Origin: an uncultured Marvinbryantia sp.
GTDB taxonomy: Bacteria > Bacillota > Clostridia > Lachnospirales > Lachnospiraceae
Direction: 5' to 3'
Length of the DNA stretch: 17,095 nt
NCBI GenBank assembly: GCA_934408725.1
Contig: CAKRVB010000043.1
Coordinates: forward strand, 1-17,095
The notes beneath the pieces were generated by a model. It saw only the letters and a list, made by a program, of their open reading frames with translations, was not told the DNA's origin and ran no database searches. This document shows, piece after piece, positions 16,148 through 17,095 of this stretch; within the stretch, counting starts at the first letter, position 1, and every line of letters begins with the position of its first letter. The translations under genes were made by a program, and so were the position numbers.

Positions 16148-17095
16148 TTACTTCACAATCATTCCGGTCTTTCTGTCACTGAACAGTGCCACTTCGATCA
16201 GGAAGATAATTCCTAAGATCAGCTGCTGCAGCTGCGTCGGGATCATCAGCATAACCAGACCACTGGAAAGTACTTTGTAGGTCATAACACCAAGAACGAT
16301 ATTATAGAACCGTACTTTCGCACCACCATTTACCGGCATTCCGCCAAGTACCAGTGCAATCATAATCTGTGTCTCCAGCTGATTACCTGCTGTAGAAGTT
16401 ACAGAACCTACTTTTACAGAGTTGATGAATGCAGCCAGTCCGGTAATACATCCTGCTGTCATGTAGATCAACATCTTGGTGCGCTCTACACGGATACCTG
16501 CAAATCTTGCTGCGGTCTCTCCTGCTCCGATGGCTTTCAGTCTGGAACCAAGTCCTGTGTAAGTAAATACCAGATAAGCCACTACGAAAATGACAATGGT
16601 AAAGGTAAGCATGAATGGCAGTGTATTGTATTTGGAAATATCACTGACACCATATACCGGAGAATTGGTGGTTGCATACGCACACACTCCACGGAACAGG
16701 TACATATTACAGATTGTTACAATGAAGCTGGTGATTTTACGTTTTACATTGAAATATCCATTCATCAGGCCAATCAGTCCACCGGCGATTATACCGCCGA
16801 TAATGGCAAGAATAATATTGTAATGTGACAGCCAGCATACTACGATAGAGCATACGCCCAGCATGGATCCCTGTGAGAAATCCAGTCCGCCCATGGTCAT
16901 GACCATGAACACTCCGATAGATGAAATCAGAAGCATATAAGACTGACTCAGCAGCAGAGAAATATTTTTCGGTTTAAACAGTTTTCCATCTGTCAGAATT
17001 GCAAACAATATACAGATAATTACAAATCCCGCGATCGGAAGAATTGTTCTTACTATGGGCCGTTCCAGAAAAGGAATCTTTTCTGCCGACTCTTT
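16148..17095 (-). CDS. Ribose/xylose-type ABC transporter permease (partial)
   Basis: The 3' part of a gene that runs off the window; 315 residues are visible and the start is missing. An internal TTG at 17008 is not the start because the frame stays open to 17095. It is a BPD_transp_2 (RbsC/XylH/MglC-like) membrane permease with about eight to nine hydrophobic helices visible. GGLDFSQGS resembles the family's GGIDLSVGS motif after an early helix. AIGAGETAARFAGI is the cytoplasmic loop that contacts the ATPase, and LGGMPVNGG follows. It should import a sugar or related small molecule together with an ATPase and binding protein outside the window. Substrate cannot be told. It is followed by a terminator, so it ends its operon. 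Confidence 0.93.
   Translation of the reverse strand, partial: KESAEKIPFLERPIVRTILPIAGFVIICILFAILTDGKLFKPKNISLLLSQSYMLLISSIGVFMVMTMGGLDFSQGSMLGVCSIVVCWLSHYNIILAIIGGIIAGGLIGLMNGYFNVKRKITSFIVTICNMYLFRGVCAYATTNSPVYGVSDISKYNTLPFMLTFTIVIFVVAYLVFTYTGLGSRLKAIGAGETAARFAGIRVERTKMLIYMTAGCITGLAAFINSVKVGSVTSTAGNQLETQIMIALVLGGMPVNGGAKVRFYNIVLGVMTYKVLSSGLVMLMIPTQLQQLILGIIFLIEVALFSDRKTGMIVK

Overview
The window is one tightly packed, almost entirely minus-strand chromosomal segment. Gene order and protein sequences suggest a low-to-mid GC Firmicute, most likely a Clostridia/Lachnospiraceae gut bacterium. The reasons are the Gram-positive style rimP-nusA-rnpM(ylxR)-ylxQ-infB-rbfA-nrnA-truB-ribF-rpsO order, strong AGGAGG ribosome binding sites, sigma-A promoters of TTGACA/TATAAT type, and a tRNA without an encoded CCA. 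The family-level assignment is inference from protein style, not from a search.

Reading in the direction of transcription (right to left), the window opens at 17095 with the 3' part of a ribose/xylose-type ABC transporter permease, closed by a terminator at 16065-16114. Next comes a gene-free stretch of about 490 bases. It holds four copies of a 63-bp tandem repeat and, at its left end, a strong promoter for a single tRNA-Glu(CUC) gene. A long hairpin terminator separates the tRNA from a three-gene unit: the type IIA topoisomerase B subunit (parE-like), its A subunit (parC-like), and an ABC-F ATPase of the Uup type whose start codon overlaps the parC stop.

The second half (9312 to 301) is the classic translation/transcription-factor operon. 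A promoter just downstream of uup drives a leader carrying an intrinsic-terminator-like hairpin. After it come rimP (ribosome maturation), nusA (elongation/termination factor), rnpM/ylxR and an L7Ae-type RNA-binding protein, infB (IF-2), rbfA (cold-shock ribosome maturation), nrnA (nanoRNase/pAp phosphatase), truB (tRNA psi55) and ribF (FMN/FAD synthesis). The last cistron before rpsO is a small DUF3592-like membrane protein. Most junctions overlap or are a few bases apart, so translational coupling is likely. rpsO (S15) has its own promoter inside the end of the membrane-protein gene, with a structured leader, and a GC-rich hairpin follows it at the window edge.

No mobile element, CRISPR array or defence locus is seen. 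The unusual items are regulatory or structural: the putative NusA-responsive attenuator ahead of rimP-nusA, a 42-bp in-frame repeat giving IF-2 an RG/DN-rich disordered tract, the 63-bp intergenic repeat, the S15 leader with two competing stem strands, and coupling of Uup to a topoisomerase pair.
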